From Candidatus Peribacteria bacterium (GTDB lineage Bacteria > Patescibacteria > JAEDAM01 > Absconditabacterales > Absconditicoccaceae), in NCBI GenBank assembly GCA_031280545.1, contig JAITGP010000007.1:44286-108285 (forward strand): a stretch of 64,000 bases of DNA, read 5' to 3'. A model generated the notes under the pieces. It did not search any database and had not been told where the DNA came from. It saw only the letters and a list, made by a program, of their open reading frames with translations. Of the stretch, positions 1 through 10,034 are shown in pieces. Positions within the stretch are counted from its first letter, which is position 1. Every line of letters starts with the position of its first letter. The translations under genes were made by a program, and so were the position numbers.

Positions 1-566
1 ACAATTATTGGACAAATCTCATCTCAAAACCTAATCAAACAGAAAATTATCCTCTCAAACCCAAACAAACAGAGATTCAAGGGAATTACTACGAAATCAA
101 TGATAAAATCGCACTCTACTCAAAAACTGAACAAATCATCGCTGAAATCGACCCTAAAACAGGAGAGATCACCATCAAAGATGATCGAAAAAATAAAGTC
201 TCTCTCAAAATAGTCACTTCTGGGAATACTCTCTTAATTCAAGTATTTACTACCGCTGGAGAGCTCATCTTTAATATTACCCTCCCTCCTCAAGAACTCG
301 TAAACGTCATTGCTCCCAGCTATACCATCACCAGTATCAATGATGAATATTTTGGAATGTACAATAAAGGGAAGGCCATCCACAAAAATGGAGAGAATAT
401 TTTGCTCATTGCTCCAAATGGACAAATATATACAGAAAAAAATCTGATTGGAACTTACAAATACAACCCTTCAACTCAAAGTATCTCCTATATCCTAAAA
501 GAAAGTGCCCTCTCAGAAAACACCATCGAAATCGCCATCAAAATCACTCCTTTCGATAAAGACTAA
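1..566 (+). CDS. 3' part of an unknown protein
   Basis: The frame is open from the left edge (first full codon at 3) to TAA at 564-566, so the 5' end lies outside the window. The visible 187 residues are polar and beta-rich, with several Asn/Gly turns and no clear membrane segment. I do not recognise the family. It precedes a run of secreted and membrane proteins, so an extracytoplasmic protein is plausible but only an inference from position. Confidence 0.6.
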   Translation, partial: NYWTNLISKPNQTENYPLKPKQTEIQGNYYEINDKIALYSKTEQIIAEIDPKTGEITIKDDRKNKVSLKIVTSGNTLLIQVFTTAGELIFNITLPPQELVNVIAPSYTITSINDEYFGMYNKGKAIHKNGENILLIAPNGQIYTEKNLIGTYKYNPSTQSISYILKESALSENTIEIAIKITPFDKD

Positions 567-588
567 TTAAACAACAAGAAAACAGCGT

Positions 589-616
589 TTGAAAAACCAA
601 GAGAAATCCTTAACAT
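589..616 (+). promoter_or_regulatory. putative sigma70-type promoter
   Basis: TTGAAA (589-594) and TAACAT (611-616) are separated by 16 bp and lie 45 bp before the next start codon. The 16-bp spacing recurs in other promoters of this window. Confidence 0.4.
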
Positions 617-661
617 GCTAGCATAAGCATCTCTACTCTGACTTTAAACCCTACTGATCCC

Positions 662-1615
662 ATGAAAAATAAACTATTGATCTCCCTAGCCTCAATAGGC
701 TTACTACGATGAAGCGGGGTTTTTGCTGTAGAGAGTCCAGGAGATTGTGATATCGTGAGAGATGTCTATACACAAAACGGCAATACTTTTACCCTCATAA
801 AAGACCAACGAACCTACGACAACATCATTGATAAAGATTCCCTTAATGCAGCATTTCTCAATCTCAAAGCAAATTGTTGTGCCAATGCAGAATTTAAAGG
901 TGAAAATTCTAACAGTTGCAAGCAAGATGTAGACTATCTTCCTACCAACACTCCCAAATCCTACTATCTTTACGATCATCTGCTCGATATTACCATGAGA
1001 AGACTAGATGGGATAAAAAATGGGAATCTGAATCCTCAAGCACAACTCGATCCCCTCGGACAAGAACGGAGAGAATTAATCACAAAAATCATGGAAGCAG
1101 AAAAGGGAACCACCCCAGGAATAATCACGACCTTCTACGAAAAATACCGAACTATCAATAGTAATAATCTCCTAATAGGATTTGAACAAGACTCCTCCAA
1201 AAGTGCTAACTACTACACCACACAAATGACCACAGGAGAAAATAAAGCAAAACTAGAAAACTATAACAACCGAACCTTAGCTGAAAGATACAAAAATGTT
1301 TGTAATCTCGTAGGATATACCTATTTTCTTTTTAGAGGAGACACTAATGCGAAAGCTGTCTCTGATACAAAATCCAGACTTCTCAATGGAAATCGCTGTA
1401 CCAACCTAATCAATATGAGACTAAATGTAGAAACTATTTATGTAAAAAACGTCACAATCCAAAAAAGTAATCAAGCACTCACCGACACGGTTAAAGGATA
1501 TTTCACCTACATCAATACAAGATTGTCAGATCTCCAAACTCTGATGCAACAATCAAAAATCAGTCGAACAAGAGTAGTAAAAGCCATCCCCAAACTCGTA
1601 CCAATTTGCTCATAA
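662..1615 (+). CDS. secreted Cys-containing protein, unknown function
   Basis: A 317-residue protein starting at ATG 662. The first 22 residues form a signal peptide (MKNKLLISLASIGLL, then R-Gly-S and an AVES cleavage region). The glycine at codon 17 is the TGA at 710-712; reading it as stop would remove the signal peptide. The mature part is polar and has several Cys residues, including a CC pair near residue 79 and a Cys close to the C-terminus. The next gene is a VirB2-like pilin that also has a signal peptide, so both may belong to one envelope or secretion structure. I do not recognise the family. Confidence 0.75.
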
Positions 1616-1642
1616 TATTTATCTCTTCTTACTTCTTACACC

Positions 1643-2134
1643 ATGAAACTTTCTTCCTTTAGCAAAGCAGTCCTCCTAGCAGGAGTACTCCCACTCCTCA
1701 CGTTTGGAGCTCTTTTTGCACAACAACCAAACCCTGGATATTCCATTTTACCAGAAGTTGAAAATCCTGAGAATCTCTCTGAAGATGTTAGCTGAATAGG
1801 GGAAGAAGCAGGGGAAGTACGAAATAAGTATAACGATAAAGCAGTAGAATATGAAAAAGATGGAAAACTTGGTGAAGCCTTAGCCACAGGAGTAATGACA
1901 CGAAATACCATTCTACAGTACATCGTCTACTTAGTCAAATTTATCTCTCAGATTGGGCTCGTAATCGGTGCTGGAATGATCATTTTTGCTGGATACAAAT
2001 ACGCCACTAATATCTTCGGATGAAAAACCAGCGAAGGGAATACCGCTATCAAATACGCAATCATAGGAATCTTAGTCATCAGCTTTGCCTATGCTATTAT
2101 GAAAATATTTACCTCTGCGTTTCTGGGAAGTTAA
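1643..2134 (+). CDS. VirB2/TrbC-like T4SS pilin-type membrane protein
   Basis: A 163-residue protein: signal peptide (about 1-25), a polar acidic region with a short coiled segment, then two hydrophobic helices (about 95-122 and 138-158) joined by a short charged loop rich in Gly, Lys, Thr and Ser. This is the architecture of VirB2/TrbC-like pilin subunits of type IV secretion systems. Two TGA codons (1793-1795 and 2021-2023) encode Gly; the second lies in the loop, giving FGGKTSEGN. Its stop overlaps the next start (TAATG), so the two are translationally coupled. Family call is by architecture only. Confidence 0.6.
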
Positions 2135-3012
2135 TGATTAAAGCTATTATAAAAGATTCTATCGCCACACTCCTCGCACATCCAAAACTCATCAGAGTTG
2201 CATTTTTCATGACCTTTGGACATACCATTTATCGTACCTACCTCATCACCTATTTTTTCAATGGAAGCATCAAAATGAAATACGAAGCAGGAGTAGATAC
2301 ATCCGAAGCAATGCTGTATCTCTTCAATACCATTCAAGAGCTCAATATTCGACGAATTATTATCAGCTTTATTTTGATCGTGGTCCTTGGTTATTTTTGG
2401 ATCTACCCTATCGGAGAAGCAACCATTATTTATTCAATCAAAGATCAAGAGAAAAGGCTGTCTTCCTCCATTCACAGAGGACTAAAAAAATTCTTTCCAA
2501 TGATGGAATACAAATCATTAGGATCTTTCCTCGGAATGTATACGATTGTCACGATTACCACCAGAATGCGAGTAATGGGGATTTTAGATAATATCGTAGT
2601 AAGAATTATTCTCATAATTTGGGGGATCCTTTCACTTTTCACTATTTTCTTTCGGTCGTATATCAAATATTATATCGTCATCCACAATCTTCCTGTCTTT
2701 GATGCCTTTAAAAAAAGCGTTTCTCTCACCATCGCCAATATCGGACTCACCTTCAAAGGAGTAATTTTTGAAATGCTCTTAACCCTCAGATTTTTTATTA
2801 ATGCAGCCATCCTCGTAGGAATCCCACTAGGGCTCATCTATGTAGCAGTATTCTTCAACATCATTGACCACGCTTGGGTAGAAACCCTCATCCGGATAAT
2901 CATCATACTACTTTTGCTTATTATCACCTATATCAACGGAATTTTTGAAGCCTTCTTTACCAGCTATCGATACAAAATTTTCCAAGAAGCTGAAAAAAAT
3001 ATGGATGAGTAA
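2134..3012 (+). CDS. polytopic membrane protein, unknown
   Basis: A 292-residue protein with about six hydrophobic segments (near residues 20-45, 75-100, 130-155, 160-185, 215-245 and 250-275) and positively charged loops. ATG 2134 overlaps the stop of the VirB2-like gene by one base, so I chose it over an upstream in-frame extension that would overlap that gene. No internal TGA. It resembles the DUF975/YciC type of membrane protein in layout, but no diagnostic motif was recognised. Co-translation with the pilin-like protein suggests a shared envelope role (inference). Confidence 0.7.
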   Translation: MIKAIIKDSIATLLAHPKLIRVAFFMTFGHTIYRTYLITYFFNGSIKMKYEAGVDTSEAMLYLFNTIQELNIRRIIISFILIVVLGYFWIYPIGEATIIYSIKDQEKRLSSSIHRGLKKFFPMMEYKSLGSFLGMYTIVTITTRMRVMGILDNIVVRIILIIWGILSLFTIFFRSYIKYYIVIHNLPVFDAFKKSVSLTIANIGLTFKGVIFEMLLTLRFFINAAILVGIPLGLIYVAVFFNIIDHAWVETLIRIIIILLLLIITYINGIFEAFFTSYRYKIFQEAEKNMDE

Positions 3013-3090
3013 AATCAAAAAATTATTATGCTAACAAAAAAATAGAAAATTTTATGAAACAAGATTTTTTTACTTTATATATCATAAAAC

Positions 3091-3996
3091 ATGGAGCTCT
3101 ATATCATTGCAGATCAAAATCTATTTTCAAAGCAACAATTAACCGAATTATGATATCTATATCAAATTTTTTTCGTAGAAGAGAGAAGAAATCTCTTGGA
3201 AGCGAATTTTACTCATTCAAATAAAGAAAAAATCATAGCTATTGATCCAGATTTTTGTGATTGGCAATTTCCTAACGAGATTTTGGAAAAAACCTCAAAT
3301 GTTAAAGCATTATGTTTGTGAACGACTACTTGTAGCTATATTGATATGGAGTATTGTAAGGAACATAATATTGCAGTATATAACCTTCCAAACTATTCCA
3401 CACAAAGTGTTGCTGAATATTTGGTTTTCTTTGCGTTCTGTCTAACAAAAAAGCTTCCTCTCCAGCTCAAGAATGGTGGGAAAGAGGATTTTTCAAACAG
3501 CTTTTTAACACAAAATCTCCATGAAAAACATATTGGGATTGTTGGATTAGGGAATATATGATCGGCGGTTGCTCGCACTATGAAAGGCTTGGGGACTACC
3601 GTATCTTATCGATCAAAACATGCTCGTAATACAGATTTTTCTTATCTAGAACTTTCTGAAATTTTCAAACAATGCGATTTGATTTTTATTACTCTTGCAA
3701 CCAATTCGGAAACAAAACATTTGATAACGGATGAAATGCTTCATAACATAAAGACCAATGCTTGTATTATTTCCGGAGTAGATAAGGCAATTTTAAACCA
3801 TGACTTACTAGTAGAAAAATGCTGAAAAAACGAGATATTTGGATATGCTTTTGAAGAAACAGACAAAACGGTTTTTGATTATGAAGGAAACATTATGGTC
3901 ACAAGTGAATATGCTTGGTTTACCGATGAATCGATACATAAGAGAACGAAGATCTGGAGTGAAAAGATCAAAGAAGCAGAAAAGGGGAATTCCTAA
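3091..3996 (+). CDS. D-2-hydroxyacid dehydrogenase-like protein, catalytic residues missing
   Basis: A 301-residue protein with the fold markers of D-isomer-specific 2-hydroxyacid dehydrogenases: an N-terminal flavodoxin-like half, the segment YSTQSVAEYL before the hinge, and the NAD-binding turn GLGNIGSAVA (the second Gly is TGA near 3560). Four TGA codons are read as Gly. The catalytic Arg normally found in NxSRGxxVD is absent; the segment reads NACIISGVDKAIL. The usual C-terminal TPH histidine is replaced in TSEYAWFTDES. NAD binding is therefore likely, but normal dehydrogenase chemistry is doubtful. It stands alone between membrane-protein genes. Confidence 0.75.
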
Positions 3997-4069
3997 TCGT
4001 TTACTTTCATTTGACTTACCTTAAAAAAACATTACCCTTTTATCGTTTTATCTTGGCATTTTCATCACC

Positions 4070-5788
4070 ATGCTCAAATTCCTCAACCTTGATCAAATCA
4101 AAACGACAATTGCTAGATTTCCTGTAGCAGTACTCCTTACACTCGTTTTATCAGCTTTATTTTACTGTTTGGTTCACGGGTCCTATGAACAAGAAACTGT
4201 CCTCGGACACGGCATTTTCGCAACCGTTCTGACCTTTTTCTTGAGTGTGGGGGTGGGGCTTAAATGGGAAGAAACCGCCATCAAAAAAAGTACAAAGCTG
4301 ATTTTTCAAGTGCTATCGCTGGTCATAGGAGGGCTCTTCTTCCTACGATTTACACGAAGTGGAGAAGAACAAAGTGCTCAGCTCTTTGCTTTATTACTGG
4401 CTTGTGTATTGGGTATTTGTTTCATCGCACCTTTTGTTGTAAAGAGAAAAAAGGCAGAAAACGCTGACATAAATACTCCCTATTCGCAGTATTTTCTCAA
4501 GTTTGCAACGGTGATTTTGTTTGGATTTATTTTATGAGCAGTCAGCTTAGGGCTAGGAGCATTGGCAATCGGAGCGGTGGATATGTTATTTGATGTAGAG
4601 GTAGGAAACTCGTATGCTCATCGAGCAATTTTTGCACTTTCATTGTTTACCCCACTGGTGTGTCTGACGAAAATCCCTCAGAAGAACCCAGAAGCTGACC
4701 CACAATTTAGCGTGAATGGATTTGCAAGTTTCGTGATAAAATATGTCTTATTGCCGTTTATAGGTATCTATTTCGTGATTTTGTATGTGTATAGCGGGAA
4801 TGTGTTGATTCATCTGTCTGAGCGACCCCAAGGGGAAGTGTCTCGGCTGGTGATTGCGTTCTCTATTTTTGGTTATCTCACCTACCTTTTGAGCTATTTC
4901 TTCAAGGAAATCGGTATTGTAAAACGAATCAGGAAAGTGTTTCCTTTCGTGGTCATTCCTCAGCTTTTTATGCTATTTTATGCGATTTATCTGAGGATTG
5001 CACAGTATGACTTGACGACGAATAGGTATCTGGTGGTGATTTTTGGTGTGTGGTTATTGGTGATTTCGCTCTATTTTATTGTGTCAAAGAAGAAGGCTCT
5101 GCTTTTTATTCCTGCTAGTTTGGCGGTGTTTAGTGCAGTGTTTTCATTTTGACAGTGGGGAGTATTTACCTTGCCTATGGAAAGACAACTGGAGAGGCTG
5201 GAACATAATTTAGAAAAAGCTGAAATCCTCGTGAATGGGGAGATTAAACCTCTGGAAGGAGAAATTGATGTGGATTTAGAGAATGAAATTTATGATGGAA
5301 TGAGATACATTTGCGATTATGATTGTAAGAAATTAAATACTGCACTTTGAGTAGAACTTGTGAATGAAGAAAGAGTGACTTTCTATGACTTACGTGAATA
5401 TCTCAATTTGTCTTATTCTTATTGATATAATCGCTGAAACCAAGAAATTGACCGTTTTTATATCCGTGCAGTTGAGGATATTTTTCCTCTGGAAACGGCG
5501 GGATATGATTTTGTAGTGGAGGCAAGGGAAGAAAATGGATTTTTGATTGTGGGAGATGGAGTAAGGGAAGAAAAATTTGATTTAAGTGCTGTGAAAGCTG
5601 AGATTTTATCTAAAGTTGACAAAAAGAATGCAGATGTTCATTTGACAAAGGAGGACGTAATGTTTTATCTGACGGGAGATGCGTTTGAGGTGAAGTTAAT
5701 GGTTAGAAATTGGTCATTAGATGCTAATGATAGTGTGGACTCTTGGGGTTTACAGGGATATGTGTTGGTGAAGAGACAAAGAAAATAA
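4070..5788 (+). CDS. DUF4153 family integral membrane protein
   Basis: A 572-residue protein with about ten transmembrane helices in residues 15-365, followed by a soluble C-terminal domain of about 200 residues. Conserved DUF4153 features are visible: YAHRAIFALSLFTPLV, a membrane segment ending in YSGNVLI, and RPQGEVSRLVIAFSIFGYL. Five TGA codons (about 4535, 5150, 5348, 5423 and 5435) encode Gly. The function of the family is unknown. ATG 4070 follows a short intergenic stretch after the dehydrogenase-like gene. Confidence 0.75.
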
Positions 5789-5791
5789 CAT

Positions 5792-5881
5792 ATGCGTAGC
5801 CTAACTCGTTCTAATCATTCTTCTGAAATATTTATTCAAGAATTAACAGCATTAAAACAAAAATTCCATCAGGTTTTTTAA
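5792..5881 (+). CDS. possible 29-residue small protein
   Basis: A short open frame (begins MRSLTRSNHSS) sits 3 bases after the DUF4153 gene and 13 bases before the HAD gene, on the same strand. Only its position supports it. It could equally be an untranslated spacer. Confidence 0.25.
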   Translation: MRSLTRSNHSSEIFIQELTALKQKFHQVF

Positions 5882-5894
5882 CCTTTAAAAAAAC

Positions 5895-6626
5895 ATGAAC
5901 ACACCCTACAAAATTCTCCTCTTTGATTTAGACGACACCCTCATCAACAACAAAGAAAATGTAAAACATGCTTTCCAAAACGTGCTTGAAAAGAGGAATG
6001 AAACCTACACTAATGAGAAATTTCAGAGACGATATGAAATTGATAAAAAATTTTGGAAAGACTGGCAAGATGGAAAGATTACTCTGCCAGCAAAGTATCA
6101 ACAGGAAACAGGAAAGAAAAGTAAAGGTTTTTTGAATCGATTGAGAGCACAAAGAATTTTGATCTATTTCAATAATACCGTCTCCTTTGAAGAGGCTATT
6201 TCCTTAAATAATATATATATGCATTCGTTAACTGAGGTGGTCATAGCGATTGATGGGGCTTATGAAACATTGGAATATCTTTCCAGCAAATATGATATTC
6301 TGGTAGCTACCAACTGACCTTCCGTTGCCACAAAAGAAAAATTGGAAAAAATAAACTGCTTAAGATTCGTAAAAGAAATCCTTTCAGCAGATATGTTTGG
6401 CTATATGAAGCCCAAAGTTGAATTCTTTGAAGGGATACAGGAAATGTATCAGTTACCTAAAGAAGCCTATCTGATTATTGGAGATTCTTTGAAGTCTGAT
6501 GTTGGATTTGGAATGAACTGTGGAATTGATTCTTGTCGGTTTGATAGAGGGAACGAAACCTTAACTGAAGCGTATCAGCCCACCATGATTATAAAGCAGT
6601 TGAGCGAATTGAAAGAGAGACTCTAA
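5895..6626 (+). CDS. HAD-superfamily phosphatase, YjjG-like
   Basis: A 243-residue HAD hydrolase. Motif I is LLFDLDDTLIN (nucleophile Asp and acid/base Asp), motif II is VATNG with Gly encoded by TGA 6315-6317, motif III is the Lys in MKPK, and motif IV is IIGDSLKSDVGFG. The alpha-helical C1 cap between motifs I and II, and the length, fit the YjjG/PynA group of pyrimidine 5'-nucleotidases acting on noncanonical nucleotides. Substrate is inferred. It is a cytoplasmic enzyme preceding the DUF1015 gene. Confidence 0.8.
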
Positions 6627-6723
6627 ATTGCCAAGTAAGTGGAACAAGCTGAATGGAATTCCTTGCATTTTTTCCAAAAAACTGTATTCCTACATCAGCT
6701 TTTTTATTTTTCTTTATTTAACT

Positions 6724-8067
6724 ATGCAAACTCATTACCCTGAGCTGGGAATCCTGACTCCTGAAATCTATTTGCCCAAAGCTGATACCAATTGGAATAA
6801 ACGATCCGTAGTCGCTTGTGATCAATATACTTCTCAACCTGAATATCGAGAAGCTGTAGCATCTCACATTGAAGCCCAGCCTTCTACCTACCATATTATT
6901 TTCCCAGAAGTCTATTTGGGGCAAGAAGATGGAGAGGAGAGAATTAAAAATATTCAGCAAGCTATGAAAGGATATTTGGAGCAAGGGATTTTGGAAAATA
7001 AAGGAGAGGGACTTATTTTTTTGGACAGACAGACTTCTCATACTTCTTCTAGAAAAGGGCTAATCGTTGCATTGGATTTGGAGCAATACGACTACAATAA
7101 AGGCTCTCAAACCCTGATCAGAGCGACAGAAGGGACGATTTTGGATAGATTACCACCGAGAGTCAAAATTAGACAGAACGCACCACTGGAAAGTCCTCAC
7201 ATTATGGTACTGATTGATGACCCTGAGAAAGGGATTATTGAACCGTTAGCTAAACATCTGGATACCTATGAAAAGCTCTATGACTTTGACCTGATGATAA
7301 AAGGCGGACATATTACAGGATATCATATCACCGATGAAGCTAAGATCCAAGGTGTAGTGGAGGGACTGAAAAAGCTGGCTGATCCTGAAACCTTTAAAGC
7401 AAAATACGGAGTGGGAGACGATTTGGGAGTATTGCTTTTTGCTATGGGAGATGGGAATCATTCTTTTGCTACTGCCAAAGCCATTTGGGAAGAGAAAAAG
7501 AAAACGCTGAGTGAAAAGGAGAAAGTCTCTCACCCTGCAAGATTTGCATTAGTAGAATTGAATAATGTGCATGATGAGGGAATCGTTTTTGAACCTATTC
7601 ACAGAGTGCTGTTTCAGGTAAATGAAGAAGAGTTTTTCCGCTCTGCTAAGGAACATTTCTCCAATCTCGGGTCAAAACTTAAAGTGGAATATTTTTTTCA
7701 GAAAGCTGACTTGCCACTTCTCCACTCTACTCCTGAAGTACATCGTTTTCGAGGGGTCAGTGGAAAACAGTATTTTACTGTAGCTATCCACAATCCGCAA
7801 CTTAATTTGGAGGTAGGAAATTTACAACGCTTTTTGGATGAGTATCTTTCCATCCATCCTGAAACTCACATTGACTATATTCATGGAGAAGAAGCCACCG
7901 AAACTTTGGGGAAAGGAGAAAATAATTTAGGACTTCTCCTCCCTGTGATGGATAAATCAGCTTTTTTTACCACAGTGATAAAAGACTGAGCTTTACCGAG
8001 GAAGACCTTTTCTATGGGAGAAGCTGAAGAAAAAAGATTTTATCTGGAATGTAGAAAAATTCAGTAA
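6724..8067 (+). CDS. DUF1015 family protein
   Basis: A 447-residue protein with the family's hallmark LLFAMGDGNHSFATAK around residue 240 and N-terminal features ACDQYTSQPEYRE. ATG 6724 is preferred over a TTG-type upstream extension because it gives the usual DUF1015 N-terminus (ELGILTPEIYLPK). One TGA (7987-7989) near the C-terminus encodes Gly; stopping there would cut 27 residues. DUF1015 function is not established; it is often called an SpoOJ/ParA/ParB-repressor-like protein without firm evidence. Confidence 0.75.
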
Positions 8068-8108
8068 GTAGTACTTCGTTTGAAAATTTTACTCTTTATC
8101 TCTAGTTT

Positions 8109-8837
8109 ATGCACCTTCATATCATTTCCCTTTTCCCAGAAATCTTCGACTCCTTTTTATCGACCTCACTTTTGAAAAAAGCTCAAGAAAAAAATCTGCT
8201 TTCTTTTCATGTTGTAAATCCGAGAGAGTATTGCACTGATAAGCACCAGCAAATCGATGATCAAATCTATGGAGGCGGAGCAGGAATGCTCATCAAAGCC
8301 CAGCCAATCATTGATGCAGTAGAAGCAGTGTTGGATTCTCCTTTTTGAGGGGGAACGTCCGAAAGACAAGGGAGTTTAATAAAAGACTATGATTTTAGGA
8401 TCCTCTTCCCGTCTCCAAGTCAGGAGGTTTTCACACAAAAACAAGCCTATAGATTGTCAAAGTATGAACACCTAATTTTCATCTGTGGGAGATATGAGGG
8501 AATTGATTACCGCTTTGAGGAGTATATGAAAAAGCACTATCCTTCAGCTTTTTCTAAAATTTCCCTCGGACAATTTATCCTTTTGGGGGGAGAAGTGGCA
8601 ACGATGACGATGATTGAAGCGGTGGTAAGACTCGTTCCCGGAGTGATTAAAGAGGCAGAAAGTCGACAGAATGAAAGCTATAGTTTAAAAAACTGAATGA
8701 CTAATTTGGAACCACCACAATATACCAGACCAGAGAAAGTTTACGGACTAAAAGTACCTGAAGTCCTCTTAACAGGGAATCAAAAAGACATTCAAGCTTG
8801 GAAAGAAGCACAAGAAAACTCAGCCTTAGAAGAGTAA
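8109..8837 (+). CDS. trmD: tRNA (guanine37-N1)-methyltransferase
   Basis: A 242-residue TrmD, which methylates G37 of tRNAs with SAM to prevent frameshifting. Motifs: start [27 protein letters not shown], the trefoil-knot SAM site [13 protein letters not shown], and [13 protein letters not shown]. Two TGA codons (8347 and 8695 areas) encode Gly. Between residues about 79 and 95 it carries an extra segment, [15 protein letters not shown], encoded by a G-rich repeat that recurs in the murF-like gene. Without it the length is close to normal. The active site lies outside the insert, so the enzyme is probably functional. Confidence 0.93.
8338..8385 (+). repeat. palindromic repeat inserted in trmD (family A)
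   Basis: The core TTGAGGGGGAA, then a CGAA-centred hairpin and AGGGAGTTTA followed by AAAAGAC. It shares this layout with 18112-18160 in the murF-like gene and more loosely with 41226-41262. It is translated in frame, with TGA read as Gly. Confidence 0.7.
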
Positions 8838-8845
8838 AAAAGCAC

Positions 8846-8873
8846 TTGCAAATGTAGGGATAATTCTTACACT
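8846..8873 (+). promoter_or_regulatory. nusA promoter
   Basis: TTGCAA (8846-8851), a 16-bp spacer and TACACT (8868-8873), located 52 bp before the nusA start and after the trmD stop. Confidence 0.5.
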
Positions 8874-8925
8874 ATTCACAGACAAATTTTTGCGTATTTC
8901 TTTTATTTTCTAAACATAAATTTCA

Positions 8926-9960
8926 ATGAAACTCGATGGAAAAGCCATTCAAGCTGCGATGATGCAATTAGTAGAAGACTATAAATTTGACCCTTTTCAG
9001 ATTTTGGAGATTTCCAAACTAGGAATTAAATCTGGTTTCAAAAAAGATTATCCTGATTATAGAAAATCTGAGATTTTGGTAGATATCAAAGACGATGGAA
9101 CTGTAAAGTTATATCAAGTAACAGAAGTAGTAGAAGAAGTGGAAGATCCAGATACTCAAATCACTTTGGAAGAGGCAAAAAAAATCAGAAAAGATGTGAA
9201 AATCGGAGAAAAACTTTTGGAAGATGTGACTCCTCAATCAATGGAGCTTTCTAGAATTGCTGCACAAGCTGCTGCTCAAACCATCAAACAAAGCCTCAAA
9301 AATATAGAAAGAGAAAAATTTTATGAAAAATTCCAAGACAAGGAAGGAGAGCTTTTAAAAGCAAGAGTGGTGAGAGTGCATGGAGACAGCGTTATTTTGG
9401 ACATTGATCAAACGACGGTGGTTTTGCCTCCAGAAGGGCAGATTCCAAATAGGAGTTATGAACCAGGAGAAGAGATCTTCGTATTTTTGAAAAAATTAGG
9501 GAAAGATGCTGGAGGAATCGTATTGGATATTTCTCAGACGAATGGAGAGTACATTGGAGCGATATTGGAAAAAATCGTGCCTGAAGTGGCTGACGGTACC
9601 GTAGTCATTGATAAAATTGCAAGAGCTGCAGGAAGGAAAACCAAAGTAGTGGTAAGCAGTAATGACGAAAAAATTGATCCTGTGGGAGTAATGGTTGGAC
9701 ATAAGGGAGATAGAATTAACACAGTGCTTTCTCTACTAGATGGAGAAAAAGTAGACTTTATTGAGATGAATAATAATACTATCGAATTTATCAAAGCACT
9801 TCTCAAACCTGCAAATGTACAAAGTGTAGAAATCCAAGCTGATGAGAAAAAAGCCATTATCAAGGTAGATGAAGAGCAGAAATCTCTTGCCATCGGGAAA
9901 GGGGCTTCTAATATCAAGCTCGCTTCCCAGCTTTCTGGACTCCAATTAGAGATTGTATAA
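8926..9960 (+). CDS. nusA: transcription termination/antitermination factor NusA
   Basis: A 344-residue NusA: N-terminal RNAP-binding domain (about 1-130), S1 domain (about 133-200, starting GELLKARVVRVHGDSVILD), then two KH domains with VGVMVGHKGDRINTVLSLL and SLAIGKGASNIKLASQLS. It modulates pausing and termination by RNA polymerase. It lacks the extra C-terminal AR repeats of proteobacterial NusA, as is usual outside that group. No TGA is used. A likely promoter lies upstream and an intrinsic terminator immediately downstream, so it is probably monocistronic. Confidence 0.95.
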   Translation: MKLDGKAIQAAMMQLVEDYKFDPFQILEISKLGIKSGFKKDYPDYRKSEILVDIKDDGTVKLYQVTEVVEEVEDPDTQITLEEAKKIRKDVKIGEKLLEDVTPQSMELSRIAAQAAAQTIKQSLKNIEREKFYEKFQDKEGELLKARVVRVHGDSVILDIDQTTVVLPPEGQIPNRSYEPGEEIFVFLKKLGKDAGGIVLDISQTNGEYIGAILEKIVPEVADGTVVIDKIARAAGRKTKVVVSSNDEKIDPVGVMVGHKGDRINTVLSLLDGEKVDFIEMNNNTIEFIKALLKPANVQSVEIQADEKKAIIKVDEEQKSLAIGKGASNIKLASQLSGLQLEIV

Positions 9961-9992
9961 TTTTCTAATTTCCCAATTGCTTTTGCCTAGTG

Positions 9993-10023
9993 AATCCCTA
10001 TACTTCTGGGGATTTACTTTTTT
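9993..10023 (+). terminator. intrinsic terminator after nusA
   Basis: AATCCC pairs with GGGATT across a 10-base loop and is followed by TACTTTTTT. It sits 33 bases past the nusA stop and just before der. Confidence 0.65.
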
Positions 10024-10034
10024 GAACAAAAAAT

